From the NCBI GenBank assembly GCA_003254925.1, contig QANZ01011517.1:2199-66198 (forward strand): 64,000 nucleotides of DNA. The letters are read 5' to 3'. Source of the stretch: Chamaecrista fasciculata (taxonomy: Eukaryota > Streptophyta > Magnoliopsida > Fabales > Fabaceae). The position numbers and the translations under genes were made by a program. Below, one piece after another: positions 21,586 through 33,189 of this stretch (the first letter of the stretch is position 1; each line of letters opens with the position of its first letter). Below the pieces are notes generated by a model. That model worked only from the letters and a program-made list of their open reading frames with translations, did not search any database and was not told the DNA's origin.

Positions 21586-24500
21586 ATGGCAGAGGGGATT
21601 GGTATCAATGTTGCTACGAAAGTTGCAGAAACATGTGTAGATCAAGCAATAAAGGAAGTTCGATATTTATGTTGTTTCCAAAGTTATGTGGATGATTTTG
21701 ATGACAAAAAGAAAGACCTGGAAGAAAGGGTAGAGAATGTGAAATTAGATATAAAAGAAGCCAAAAACAGAAATGCAAATCTGGTTGACCCTGTTGTTCA
21801 AAAATGGCAAAATGATGCTGAAGAAGCTCTCAAACAAGAAGACACCAAAGCAAAGCAGAAATGCTTTTTTGGTTTGTGTACCAATTGCATCTGGCAGTAT
21901 GGGCGAGCGAAGAAGTTGGAAGGGATGGCACAAAAGATTGAAGGTCTAATGAGCAAAAGTTACAACTTTCCTCAAGTTGCACGCTTAGCTGGATCTCCAG
22001 GTCTGGAGTTCCATTATTCACAAGATTTTATACATTTTGAGAGTAGAAAATTGAAACATGAAGAGCTTAAGGAAGCACTAAAAAATGAGGATTATTGTAT
22101 GATTGGATTGCATGGGATGGGAGGAGCAGGCAAAACCACTTTGATGGATAGTATACAATATTCATTCTACAACATCAGTGGGTTCCCCAATCATTTTGGA
22201 GGTAAACTTGAGTTTCTATTACTATGGACAAAATCGCGTCATGTGGAAGTTCCAAATGCATCACTTGAAGGTATGACAAAGCTCAGAGTTTTGATTTTAA
22301 GAAATATAAGAAATATCAAGCGATCAACTTTCTGGGCTTTTTTGCCAACAAAAGCTAGATCACTGTCCTTGAAATTATTAGGGTTGTCATCAATTCAGTT
22401 GTTAACTAACCTCCGAACTTTGATCCTTTTAAGGTGGTTGTTAGGAGACATATCTATCACGGGAAACTTACAACTTTTGGAGACTCTAGAGATGACTGAA
22501 TGTGAAATCATTGAATTGCCGTATGCAATTAGTGGACTAGAGAAATTGAGATTGTTGGGCTTGAAAGAGTGTATAATTGAAAAGAATAATCCTTTTAGAG
22601 TGATTGAAAGATGCCAACAGCTAGAAGAACTGTATTTTGTCAACAATAGCTGTAAACTTACACAAAATGAAGATGAATTTCATCACTTTAAAAGTCCTGC
22701 TTTACAAAGGTATCATATAATTGGTGACACTAATAGCAACCGGAGGAGGCCTTCTTTTGGTCAACTTGACCAGTTGAATGACTCAATATCAAGATATTTT
22801 GATCCACAATGTTTAACAAAAATCGTCTCTGAAGCAACATGTAAGTTTTTAGCAGCAAGAGCAGAGGTTTTTAAGTTAGGAGGAGATGAATTCAAAACAA
22901 CAGGATGGAGAAATGTCATCCCTCACATTGTTGGTATGGAAGATGGGGGCATGAAAGACTTAATTAGTCTTTATTTGTACTCTTGGTCTGAGATAGAGTG
23001 CCTAATCTATACAGAGCATCTTCATTCTGGTGTCACTATCTTCTCCAAGTTAGTGGAGCTTGAACTTTCTTAGGAACAATTCAATGTCTCTTGAGGCGAC
23101 CATTAAACCCACTGAATATGAAAGAGATGAAAATCACTCACTGCTCCAAGTTAACATCCTTGTTCACACTATCCATTGTGTCATCATTGTTAGCTTTAGA
23201 AAAGTTGGAAGTGGCCGAGTGCGAAGAATTGAAGCAGATAGTAGCAGACGTTGGAGATGGCCATGATCATAGCTATTGTAATTCCATCTTTCCCAACTTA
23301 CAGGAGGTTTCAGTTCAGAATTGTTTCCTTTTGGAAGTTTTATTTCCAGCTTCTCATTTTAAAACACATGAACATTTGAAATCTTTGAGAATCTCTAATA
23401 CTCAGAATTTGAGACATGTGTTTGGAAAATGTTCTGGTGAAGATAATTTAGGTCAGCGAAATCAGAATGTTGAGATTCACCTTCCATCTCTTAAAGTCCT
23501 TAAACTCCAAGATGCACCAAAATTGATCAGTATTTGTGCTGAAAGCTATTATTTGACGGATTTATCTCTAGAAACAATTATTCTGAAAGAATGTCCAGAG
23601 CTAACTGTAAGACCTTTCACTAGTTCCACTGTTAATGGGAGTGAAATAGAAGAAGATCCCACAGCGAGCAAGGTAACCCTCTTTTCAATTTATTTTCTTT
23701 CTAAATTGAGAAGTCAAAAGGGACTTGAGACTAATTATTGAATTAACCTCTTTTTTGTAGGCAATGAAGATGAAGCCAGAAAAACTAAATAGTCTCTCTT
23801 TAACAAATGTCAAAATAGATGCAATTTTTGACATCAAAGGACCAACGGTGGAGTTAAGGATACAAGAGATGAGTCTTGTAAATCTACCTGAGTTACACAA
23901 TATATGTTTGGGAACCAAAGATTTCTTGAGCCTCCAAAATCTTTCCCAAATAATGATTCAAGGATGCAATAAATTGAAAGCTATCTTCTCTGTATCTATC
24001 TTGAGAGGCCTACCACAGTTGCGAAAGCTGGTTGTATCAGAATGCAAAGAGCTACTACAGATTGTTGAAGAAACTGAGTTAAATCCAAACCTTTTGGGTA
24101 AAAAAATGTTTCCCACAGTTAGTAGAAATTCAAGTCAAAGGATGCAAGAGATTGAGATACTTATTCTCTATCTCAACTTGTATTACGCTTCCAAATATCA
24201 AGGAGTTGAAGATAGAAGACGCCCCTAACATTTTGCAAGTATTTAAATGCAAACAAGATGAGACAAGAGAGTTGGTAATGAAGGATTTGTTTCCAAAATT
24301 ATCAACTCTACAACTTATAAATTTGAAAAGCCTTGATAGTGTAAGCAAAGGAATTGATTTCCAGATGCCCCCAAACCATGTAGTGCACAATTGTCCTGGA
24401 ATCTCTCCAAGTGTGTCAACTACAACAGACAATGACCAGCAAGGTAAGCTTTCATCAGATTAATAATTAGACAAAATTTCTAGTAATTATACAATTTTCT

Positions 24501-25674
24501 CATAGTGATGAAAGTATTTCGTTTGACTAGATTTTGGAAAACAACATCAGAAAATGGTTGAATCTATTGAAAATCCTAGTTCAGAATCAAATTCTCAACC
24601 CCAAGAGGTTAGTGCCAATTTTTATTTATAATTTATATCTCTTTTTATTAATGATTCTCACTTTATGTTCTTATTTATATATCTTTTTATTTCAGAGCAA
24701 AAAAGAAGCAACAAAGGCAGTTGTTGAAGAAGAATCGAAAATTCAAGAATTATACAAAATTTTGCCTGGTTCGGAAAAGGTACAATATATATAACTAACA
24801 AACCTACAAAGAGTTCCTCTAGGTATGTTCATCTATGAACGTAACCTATATGTCAACGTATAATTTCTGTTGTAGAAACAGCATGTGAAATCATTGAACA
24901 TGCTGTTTCTAATAAGTAGGTTGACATATAGGTTACGTTCAATAATTCCAGTTGTTATTCCCTCCCAAAATGAACATGCACAAGTAAGATTATATATCTT
25001 ATCTGATAGATAATAAATTTTTGTTAGATTGCTTAAATTTATACTGCCATTTGCATTTGTATGAATGTTCATGGTTGATGAAGAAGCCAAAAATGAATCA
25101 ACCAGAATGGGTCCACAAGCACCTGCGGAAACAATACCTGATATACATACTAATGACACACAAAATGTAAACAATGTATTGAAAGTGTATTCTAATGCTT
25201 TAGTGATACTAGAATTCTAGCTTACATCTTCCTATGTTGTGCAGAATATTGTAGTTAGTGTTGAAGAACAGGGAATCACACATCCAGACCCATCAAATTC
25301 TACCAAGGTAGGATTATTGTTAAAGCTGCAACCATTTTAGCTTTGCATATAACTCTTGGTGCTTATTCATTTACTTGGCTTAGGAGTTTGATGAATTGAA
25401 ATCAACGGTTAATAAAGAAGCATTTGGAAAAGGCATTAGCACCAAGGAAGTTCTTGGAATGGTCGACGAGCCATTGGATAATGTACAAAAAGTTAAAGAA
25501 TCTAGTAATGAAAGTGCTGCTGAAGAAAGATCAGGCAAAACTGTTGCGGCAGTCCCACCAACAATAGTTCAAAGGAAGGATTCAACCTTCAATCTAGCTA
25601 TTACTTCGTCAAATGACACCTCTCCATTGCTAAATCAGTTTTGCTATGGTTTTTTTCTAGCACTTTCCCTGTGA
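21586..25674 (+). pseudogene. CC-NB-LRR disease-resistance gene (At4g27190/RPS2-like), NB-ARC mostly deleted and frame-broken
   Basis: The ATG at 21586 opens 495 codons. Residues 1-170 are the coiled-coil region of this NLR class, and the P-loop GMGGAGKTT is at 177-185. Normally about 300 residues of NB-ARC follow (kinase-2, RNBS, GLPL, MHD), but here the chain passes within about 20 residues to the linker and LRR (LEGMTKLRVLILRN at 227-240). The LRR frame stops at 23071-23073 and resumes in another frame (CSKLTSLF near 23150). A second break, near 24108, is an apparent extra C. Clean GT-AG introns are visible: exon ends 23672, 24443, 24607, 24779, 25307; starts 23761, 24531, 24696, 25245, 25384. 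The exons after 24531 encode a polar, acidic extension unlike a usual NLR end. NLRs sense pathogen effectors in the cytoplasm; this copy cannot bind and switch nucleotide normally. Decoy or truncated-protein function is possible but unproven. Confidence 0.85.
24837..24940. repeat. Two-stem hairpin in an NLR intron
   Basis: A 21-bp perfect outer stem (24837-24857 with 24920-24940), then an unequal internal loop, then a 14-bp perfect inner stem TAGAAACAGCATGT (24873-24886 with 24898-24911), and an 11-base loop. The size and shape are those of a small MITE or a miRNA-precursor-like RNA. No duplication flanks were found. Confidence 0.7.
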
Positions 25675-25840
25675 ATTGATCTCTGGACTGTTGATTGTCA
25701 TTGAAATAAGTTTTTCCGTATCTTCATTTTGGATTTCTTCAATGCATTACTTTTTAGTCATACATTTTTTATTTCAATTTTTTATGTAGTAAATAGCAAT
25801 GCTAGATTGAGGGAGTTAATATGAATTTAAATTTGACATT

Positions 25841-27161
25841 TGTTGAAATATATTTCATTAATCTGAATGTCACAATACAATGAAGATAGCACCCTTATAA
25901 ATAGCCTAGGAAAACACCTACTACATTCAAAACACAACTCTCAACCACCAGATTAAACATCTAATTAATATAAGAAACAATAATGACCAACTAACTTAGT
26001 AAATAAAGTTTGACTGATAGAACACCTAATTCATGATTCCCAACATCCCCCCTCAAGCTGAGGATAGGAACTTTCTCAGCTTGCATTGTAGACTTTGGCA
26101 ATAAAGGCCGAAAAGTGAATTCGTAGGACAAAAGTAGTGATGGCTTGTGTTCTTGTTTGAGTCTCGGAGGCTCTCTTTATCACTAGAGCTTGTACTCATT
26201 TTGTGAACCTCAGGGGCCATTAAAATAATGATGGCTTGTGTTCTTTTCCAAGTCTTAGGGGCTCTCTTTCTCTATAGCTTGTACTTTTCTAAGAACCTCA
26301 GAGGCCATTAAAATAGTGATGACTTGTGTTCTTGTTTGAATCTCAGGGGCTCTCTTTATTTAAAGCTTGTACTCTTTTTAGAACCTTAGAGGTCATTTAA
26401 AATAGTGTCCATCAAACTGGAAATCGGGGATTAAGGCTTGAATCATATAGAAACCTCCAAATAAAGCAAGATAGACATATTTTTTTTTCTTCTAACCCAG
26501 TCTCAGAAACTACTGGACAACTAGCAACACATTGAGAGTCATGAACAAGAGTGACCAAAAGAACTAGATCCCTATTGACCCAATATTAAACCAGAAAAAT
26601 AACACCACCAATCATCTAAACGGTGGTCGGCGATCCGAAAACAGCGACAACGATGCTTTTCCGCCGCCAGGAAGGTGGTGCGTGGACCCCACGCGCTTGA
26701 GAAGCTGAAAAACTAAAGAGGCGCGTGAAGCTCACGCGCAGCTCCGTTGGCCACCGGACTCCGTGGGATGACTGGTCAGAACCCTTTGAACCTATCCATG
26801 TCGGCGGTGAATATCATGGACCACCAAAATTAGTGGGTCTAGGAATATGAGAACTTTACTGGATGCAGAAAATAGAGACTCAAACAGAGAAAGAAGGGAA
26901 GAAATTTTGCTAGACGAATAGAGAAAAATTTTCACCCAGGCTTAGCTCTGATACCATGTTGAAATATATTTCATTAATCTGAATGTCACAGTACAATGAA
27001 GATAGCACCCTTATAAATAGCCTAGGAAAGCACCTACTACATTCAAAACACAACTCTCAACCACCAGATTAAACATCTAATTAATATAAGAAACAATAAT
27101 GACCAACTAACTTAGTAAATAAAGTTTGACTAATAGAACACCTAATTCATGATTCCCAACA
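25841..27161 (-). mobile_element. TRIM-like non-autonomous LTR retroelement inside the NLR gene
   Basis: 205-bp LTRs at 25841-26045 and 26957-27161 differ at about three bases; on the plus strand each starts TGTTGAAATA and ends TTCCCAACA. The 5-bp target duplication ACATT lies at 25836-25840 and 27162-27166. On the minus strand the LTR ending at 26957 is followed at once by the tRNA-Met site TGGTATCAGAGC (26956-26945), and a polypurine tract (gaggggggatg) precedes the other LTR. So transcription is antisense to the NLR. The 911-bp interior has no gag or pol; it includes three ~90-bp tandem units starting gtgatg(g/a)cttgtgttctt (26136-26405) and a GC-rich stretch at 26630-26770. It separates the NLR exon at 25384 from the coiled-coil exon at 27399. 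Confidence 0.92.
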
Positions 27162-27398
27162 ACATTATAGTTTTTTCAACTTCATATCTAAAATAATTTG
27201 TAGGCAATTTTTCATCCAGGATGCAACTAGATTAAAGAGACAGAATTTCATAAATAGTTTTGTTCACAAATTTCAGGATGATAAGGGATTAATAACTTTC
27301 TTCAATTACACTTGTCTACATTATAGGAGGATGATAAATAATATTTCCAACCAGATTTGATTGTAAAGACTAATAATGTTTCTTCTTATTTACTTCAG

Positions 27399-28199
27399 GG
27401 TGAAAATAAGATCTCTCGACAATTTGAGAAAGATCACAACCTCATTAGATTGTTTCAACTATTGGAGAAAGATGCAGACACAGGAGTTCGCACACATTTT
27501 GTTTCTGAATATGTTGTTGATAAAGATGATACTAAGGTGGTTGAGGCTTTTACTTACTTGGAAGCTTCATTGAAGATGAATCTAAATGAGATAGCTAACT
27601 CAGAAGAAAACAATCTTCACCTTCATAATGCTCTCGACTTCTTGTCCTCCTACTGTTTTGAAGATGGAGCTTCAACTTATGGCCTTAAACCCAAAATAGA
27701 CTCTCTACGACAGAAAATCCAAACTGTTGTGTCTTCCTTCAAGCAAGCCTCTAGTACTATTCACACATTCACCGAGCTTCAAGGAAAAGAGAAGTGTATG
27801 ATGAATGAAGAACTCCCTCGACGAAAAGAGGAAGCCATAAGTCTTACATCTGAAATTGATGACACTGAGAGGTCTCTGGGCGAGGCTAAACAAATGGAAG
27901 AAAAACTGAAGGAGCATATTTCAAGGTTGCAGTTTGAACTGAATTACAATGATAAAGAAATCAAAGATTGTGAGATTAAATTGTTATCACTTAAAGAGAA
28001 AGAGAATAAGAGCTTCTGGGAAACCATGGAGTTTATGAAGGAGCTTGAAGAACTGAAGAATGATAGGTCTGAGATAGAAGAAGACCAAATAAAAACAATG
28101 CATGAATTAGAGAAGTCAGATGCTGAATGGTCTTCTTGTGTTGTGGATTTGAGAAAAACCACCACAATGCTTGGAATTTATCTCAAGCACAAGATTTAA
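27399..28199 (+). CDS. Coiled-coil C-terminal exon, probably the end of the NLR gene
   Basis: After a clear acceptor (tttacttcag, ending 27398) a 266-residue frame runs to TAA at 28197-28199. Residues 1-100 look globular, with a repeated LEK/FEKD pattern and a helix around VVEAFTYLEASLKMNLNEIA. Residues about 110-250 are strongly charged heptad-like sequence (LGEAKQMEEKLKEHISRLQF, and later FMKELEELKNDRSEIEEDQ), a long coiled coil. No signal peptide or membrane segment. I do not recognise a named domain. The preceding exons (24531-25674) have compatible phase and no promoter or ATG-led start is evident, so I infer one gene with the NLR, interrupted by the TRIM insertion in an intron. A separate gene starting at the in-frame ATG at 27357 is the alternative. 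Confidence 0.6.
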   Translation, partial: GENKISRQFEKDHNLIRLFQLLEKDADTGVRTHFVSEYVVDKDDTKVVEAFTYLEASLKMNLNEIANSEENNLHLHNALDFLSSYCFEDGASTYGLKPKIDSLRQKIQTVVSSFKQASSTIHTFTELQGKEKCMMNEELPRRKEEAISLTSEIDDTERSLGEAKQMEEKLKEHISRLQFELNYNDKEIKDCEIKLLSLKEKENKSFWETMEFMKELEELKNDRSEIEEDQIKTMHELEKSDAEWSSCVVDLRKTTTMLGIYLKHKI

Positions 28200-28443
28200 C
28201 TGTTTGAATATGTGTCATGTTTATAAAATACAGTCAAATAAAAATAAAATTGTGAGGCATATTCAGCATATGTTGTACTGGCTTGGTTTGTATGTACAAC
28301 TTTAATATGTCTGTACTTTCATGATGTTGCATTACATAGTACCCCTATATCTTTTTATGTTAAAATTGCATTTTTCTCTTAAAAGTGAATATTTTGATCC
28401 TTTTATGCCAAATGGTTCTTTTATGAATGCTAATTTAGGGTAT

Positions 28444-28483
28444 TAACCAAGTTTTTTTTTTTTATAACATCTAACCAAGTTTT
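28444..28483 (-). mobile_element. Micro-insertion: poly(A) tail with 12-bp target duplication
   Basis: taaccaagtttt occurs at 28444-28455 and 28472-28483. Between them are only an oligo-T run and ataacatc. Read on the minus strand this is a few bases followed by poly(A), the footprint of an extremely 5'-truncated retroposon. It lies about 250 bases after the coiled-coil stop codon. Confidence 0.6.
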
Positions 28484-28599
28484 ACTTGGAGAAGCATACA
28501 TGCTGCTAGGTGGATTCTGACAGAAGGATTGGTCTGGAAGGTTTGGAAAATATGAGTCTAATATTAAGATTTGGAGCCATGAAATATCTCCATAGCAGT

Positions 28600-28745
28600 T
28601 CAGCTTGAGTTTGAGCAAGTGGATGTGGAGACTGATTGTCAGTTAGTGGTAACGGCTTATGAATCCAAAGTGGGGATTTCTTTTTTTCAAGATATAATGC
28701 AGGACATTACTATGATGGAGAGCAATTTGATCGTTATAGACTACA
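28600..28745 (+). pseudogene. RNase H-like (RVT_3) fragment
   Basis: Reads QLEFEQVDVETDCQLVV, then ISFFQDIMQDI in one frame, the VExD..lV...fg.ii.DI pattern of plant LINE RNase H-like domains. No start, and it ends within about 50 residues. A relic only. Confidence 0.5.
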
Positions 28746-28960
28746 ATAAAATCTGCAATTAGTGGCTGTTTTTTTTTACCGCCGCTAAATGCTCTAGCGT
28801 CAGCAACATTCAACAACAATGATTTTGTGACTGTCTGAATAACATCCGTTGAATGGTATTCGGCAATTTTTGACCATTTGGTGGCGCTAAACCACCTCTA
28901 AATACCTCAAATGTTTAAAAATATGAATATTTTTCATGATACTTAGTATGCTTTTTATAT

Positions 28961-29150
28961 ACTAACCTAGCCCAAATATTTGACTTCATTTTCTCCCAAT
29001 AATATTCATATTTTAGTTTTCTAAACTGAAAATGTATAATATGAATATATATCATGAACTAAAAATCAACACTAAAATATGAATATTATTGGGAGAAAAT
29101 GAAGTCAAATATTTTTGCAGTGTGTTAGCAACAAAAACTAACCTAGCCCA
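28961..29150. repeat. Perfect 40-bp palindrome flanked by a 14-bp direct repeat
   Basis: 28976-29015 and 29073-29112 are exact inverted copies over 40 bases, with a 57-base spacer. The pair sits between two copies of actaacctagccca (28961-28974 and 29137-29150). Confidence 0.85.
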
Positions 29151-29870
29151 ACTCTAACTGAAAGTCAATATTGCTTCTAATCTCTTGTTGCTTTTCATTT
29201 TCAGTTGATATAGAAATGGGCAACACTGAAACTATTAAACAATCATGAGATGTTTACCTTAATCACAGTTATAATTTTTTCCTTTTGGTTTTTTGAAATT
29301 TTGTTCTTAACGCCTTTAGCTCTTTGCATCTGTAAATAGAGATGTTCTAACCTTCCAACATAATCGCAAAAAGGACTTTGAAGAATAGTATCAAGCTCTA
29401 ATTATAAGTTAGAATATCATTTTTTTAAATATTCACATGAATCTAAGACAAGAAATAACTAGAAAGAAATGAAATCATTTTCTTCAACCTTTGAAACTGA
29501 ACAACATCCCAAAATTTCAGTCAGTGTATATATATACACAACACAGATATCTCTATGTATGCTCAATCCTTATAAAGGCTCTTCTATTTTTGGAATAGTG
29601 TTGGTTTCTTCATGACATGGTTGAACCAAATTGCCTAGTGCAGCCTAAAGCCGTGAAGTGATTCAATTTTCAAACAAGTGACAAAACTACTGAAAGAATT
29701 AAACAAAATCATACTGATATAATAGTCTTAAGAACAAAAGAAAAACTATGAAGACAAAATTACTAAAAAAAACAATATAATAGAGGCACAATAAATCTGT
29801 ATTTAGTATTTTCAAGGGTAGTTAATCCCATGAAGACCCTCCCTTTGAAACCAATATCAAGCTTCATTAG

Positions 29871-29926
<56 letters not shown>

Positions 29927-30382
29927 ATTTAGTAGGTTATTACCTTATCACTGGATTTTGCTTCCTTAGGACCAAGAGCACTGAAAAAGTATAAGGTACA
30001 TACACAATATGAAGTAACAAAAATTCAAGGAATGATTATCTTGCACGATTTGAATTATCATGAAATTACCTTGTCACAATGAGATTGATGTACAATACAT
30101 ACACAGAATAGAGAAACAAAAATTCAAGGAAAGGTTATCTCACAGGATTTGTATTATCATATAATTACCTAGTGATTAGTACAAGTCATAAAAGAAATCA
30201 AAACTAATTAAACTTTTCTCTACACCCATGTTTCAAGAGTGAAAATTGACCCAATATAAGGACTTCCAACTATGAGTATCCTACAATCTTTAATTCATAT
30301 TGGTGAAAAGAATTATTAGAACCAAACAAGGCTCATATTACATACCCTACGCTCATCTAGTTTCAGTTTTAAATAAGACATA
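29151..30382. other. Intergenic with TA/GA microsatellite and a 99-bp tandem duplication
   Basis: A (TA)n(GA)n microsatellite spans 29870-29922. Bases ~29995-30073 and ~30093-30170 are a diverged direct repeat containing aacaaaaattcaagga. No gene is recognised. Confidence 0.6.
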
Positions 30383-30387
30383 AATAT

Positions 30388-31751
30388 TGATCGCACCCGT
30401 CGCTAGGTGGTCAAAAATACCGAAATTAATGCACTATAGTGGTGCAATCCGAGTCAATCTTTCGAGGAACTTTTGTGCAAAGTTTAGAAGCAACGATACC
30501 AAATTATCACTAATCGGGTGAAAACAAAGGAAAGTTGTTCTTTGAGTGTTTATCTATGTCCTAAAACAGTAATTAAATAAAACAATAATATTTTTGGGTT
30601 TTTGATTAAAAGGACCGAATTGAAAGGCAATAATAATAAATTAACGGATTAACCAAATTGAGAGAGTACTCGACAGAGCAATTTGATTAAGCAATCATCA
30701 CTACTAAAGACAAATGGAGCATCTCACACAAATCATCCTAAGGTAGTCACCAATAACTCAATGACTTAGATTAACAATGTTATCATGAAAATACCTCAAA
30801 CAAGATAAGTCATAACAACAATTGAAAACCTTCATTCAATTGACGATAAAGAAGATCAAGAAACATAATCTTTATAACAAATACCATTGTCAAAGCTATA
30901 TATCTATAATTATAACCAAACTAGTATAGACTTTAGGGTTACAATCAAGATATAATTAACGAAGTAAAACCAAGTTCTTAATCAAGAATCAGAATTCACA
31001 AATAGTTCTCAGGTCCAACTAGAAATCAAGAACAAGAAAGTAAACCCTAATTCTAGTGTGAGAAAAACTCCCTAATTGTGAAACCCTAGTTCATGCTTTG
31101 CTCCAATTCTCCTCCGGGTATGAGTGTTTAGCCGCTCATGGTGGACAGATGAATAACTTCAGAATTGACTGCCATGATTCCACAAAAGCTTCACAAGAAG
31201 ATGAGAATGGCTAACCACCGAGATAAAGAATGTGTAAACTCTCTCTAGCGCGTGCACCCCCTTCAAACTGACCTAAAGAACCATGATATATGAAAATTTC
31301 GGCTCAAACCAAGTAAATCTAGGTCAGAATTTTCCAAATCGGGCTTGGGCCCATATAATTAAAATAGCCGCAAATCCCGCCGCGGGACCTGCCGGCGGCG
31401 GTTGCGGCGGCGGTTTTTACAGAAGCTTTAATTCGTATCGGTTTGGTCTCTGACTCGTCTCCAAACATCCATGAGCCTTCCTTGAAGTATTTCAGCACTT
31501 TGGACTTCATTAAAACCTATCAAGGACATCGAGAAACTAAGTGAATTCTCAGGATAAAGAGGATCAACCAAATAATAAAGATTAAACCCGAGAAATCCAC
31601 ACAATTAATCAAAAAATAGTCCAAATAACCATCAAACCTCAAGGCATCATATTTTATCATAAAAGGACATAAATGCATGCAATTGAGTCCCAAATGAATA
31701 TAAAATGCCCTAGAATGTCACTAAAATATATGATGAAATATGGTCAGATCA
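30388..31751. mobile_element. Solo LTR, 1364 bp
   Basis: Starts TGATCGCACCCG and ends GGTCAGATCA (TG...CA with inverted TGATC/GATCA tips). A 5-bp duplication AATAT flanks it at 30383-30387 and 31752-31756. No internal coding frame, PBS or second LTR. The GC-rich cccgccgcggg / gccggcggcgg segment lies at 31375-31420. Unequal recombination between two LTRs would leave exactly this. Superfamily not determined. Confidence 0.75.
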
Positions 31752-31756
31752 AATAT

Positions 31757-32149
31757 CTAGTATTAAGTCACAAAAAATAAGTGCACACCATTCAAGTTAT
31801 CTGTATGTAATTACTAGGAAAGGGACAATATGCTAGAAAATAACATTGAGGGGAGGGAAGAGAACTCACAGAAGCAGAGATCCTCCCAAGTTTAGGATTT
31901 CTTTTTTGAGTTTTATCACAAAGTCCAAAAGATGGTATTGAGAAAACATTCAAAATTCAAAAAGAGTATGTTGAAAACATCAAAGTTTTATCACCACATA
32001 ATAATATTCATCAAAGTTATAATTTACATATAATTCATCAGATGTAACATTTATATATATAGCACGTTGAAATTTCCAATGAAATGGAGAGAAGGAATGC
32101 GAATTGATTTAGAAAACACGAGGTTAAATTTGGTGGAAAGTGAGTTTGA
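31757..32149. other. Intergenic, no gene seen
   Basis: AT-rich; nothing supported. Confidence 0.4.
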
Positions 32150-32670
32150 GATCAATTTTTCATAATTATTTATTTTTTGGTCTCAAACTCATTTTGGCAC
32201 TCATATGATATTATTTGTTGACTATGTCAATGGGCCAAAAAAAAAAAAAAGAATTTGTCGAGAGTAACTCGTAACTCTGAAATTATCGCATCTGGACTTG
32301 AAATGAGATATATATAACCAAATTCACTTTTTTAACCATAATATGTGTGGCCCACATTTTAGACTCAATTTGACCTTATTTACTTATTTTCAAACAGGAT
32401 AAAAGAGTACTAGTAAAAAAAACAACTGGTAACTCTGAACTCGTTACATTCAAACTTAAAATAAGAAAGATATAACAATATTCAATAATTTGAATCAAAG
32501 AGAATTACTATAGTTTAAATATTTTGAAACATAAAAAGTGAAAATAAACTTTGAAATAAAGATATAAAGACTTTTTTTCTTTCTTTTTTTTTAAACCAAG
32601 ATTCGACATTTTTCTTTTTAACTTCTTCATTGAAATTATGTTTTTTCTATTTTCACTCCATTTCTGCTTT
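32150..32670. repeat. Diverged duplicate of the region upstream of RPL32
   Basis: Matches 39230-39840 and then 40128-40160 in order: tttggcact, atttgttgactatgtcaa, gtcgagagtaactcgtaact, ccaagattcg, and finally tcactccatttctgctttt, which matches the start of the RPL32 leader intron. It lacks the 198-bp MITE present at 39294-39491 and about 270 bp covering the RPL32 promoter and first exon. Confidence 0.65.
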
Positions 32671-33189
32671 TGTGTGCCTTTTAGAGTTATCTTATTGTCT
32701 TCAGCCTCTAAGTCAACGGGCTCTCCCCTGGGAGGATCTCCTCCCCTAGACTCTGGGTCGGAGGAGGTTAAAGGCTAGACCTCCTCAATCTCTAGGGCCA
32801 GTATCAGACCACTCATCTCTATCTCACCGTGGCTCATTTTTCGGTGGGCTGAGACGCCCTGAAAGGTGGTTTATGGTTTAGAAGGTGAAGACGTCTTGAA
32901 ATCTGGTTTATGAGGATGAAGGGTAAAGATTGAAACAATCATTTCATTTACGAAAAGAAGAAGTGAAATGAATAAACCAATCATAATCATCTGGCTCTTT
33001 AAAAGGAATAAACCAATCCTAACCATCTGTTGGCCAAACCAAAATCCTAGCCATCAATTTTGATCTTCTCTTTTCCTTGTCCCTGATTTACCCCTTTAAA
33101 CTTTAAATTAACGTAAATTAAGGTACACACTCTTTCTCATTCCTAAACTAACTCTTCACGGTGTTTTCCCATTCCTAATTTATGAATTC
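32671..33189. other. Intergenic, no gene seen
   Basis: Contains a locally GC-rich stretch (32700-32890) with ggatctcctccc-like short inverted phrases. No frame or domain. Confidence 0.35.

Noticed and set aside
26136..26405. Three ~90-bp repeats considered as a CRISPR-like array
   Set aside because: Units are directly adjacent and diverged, without constant repeats and unique spacers; they lie inside a TRIM-like element in a plant genome.
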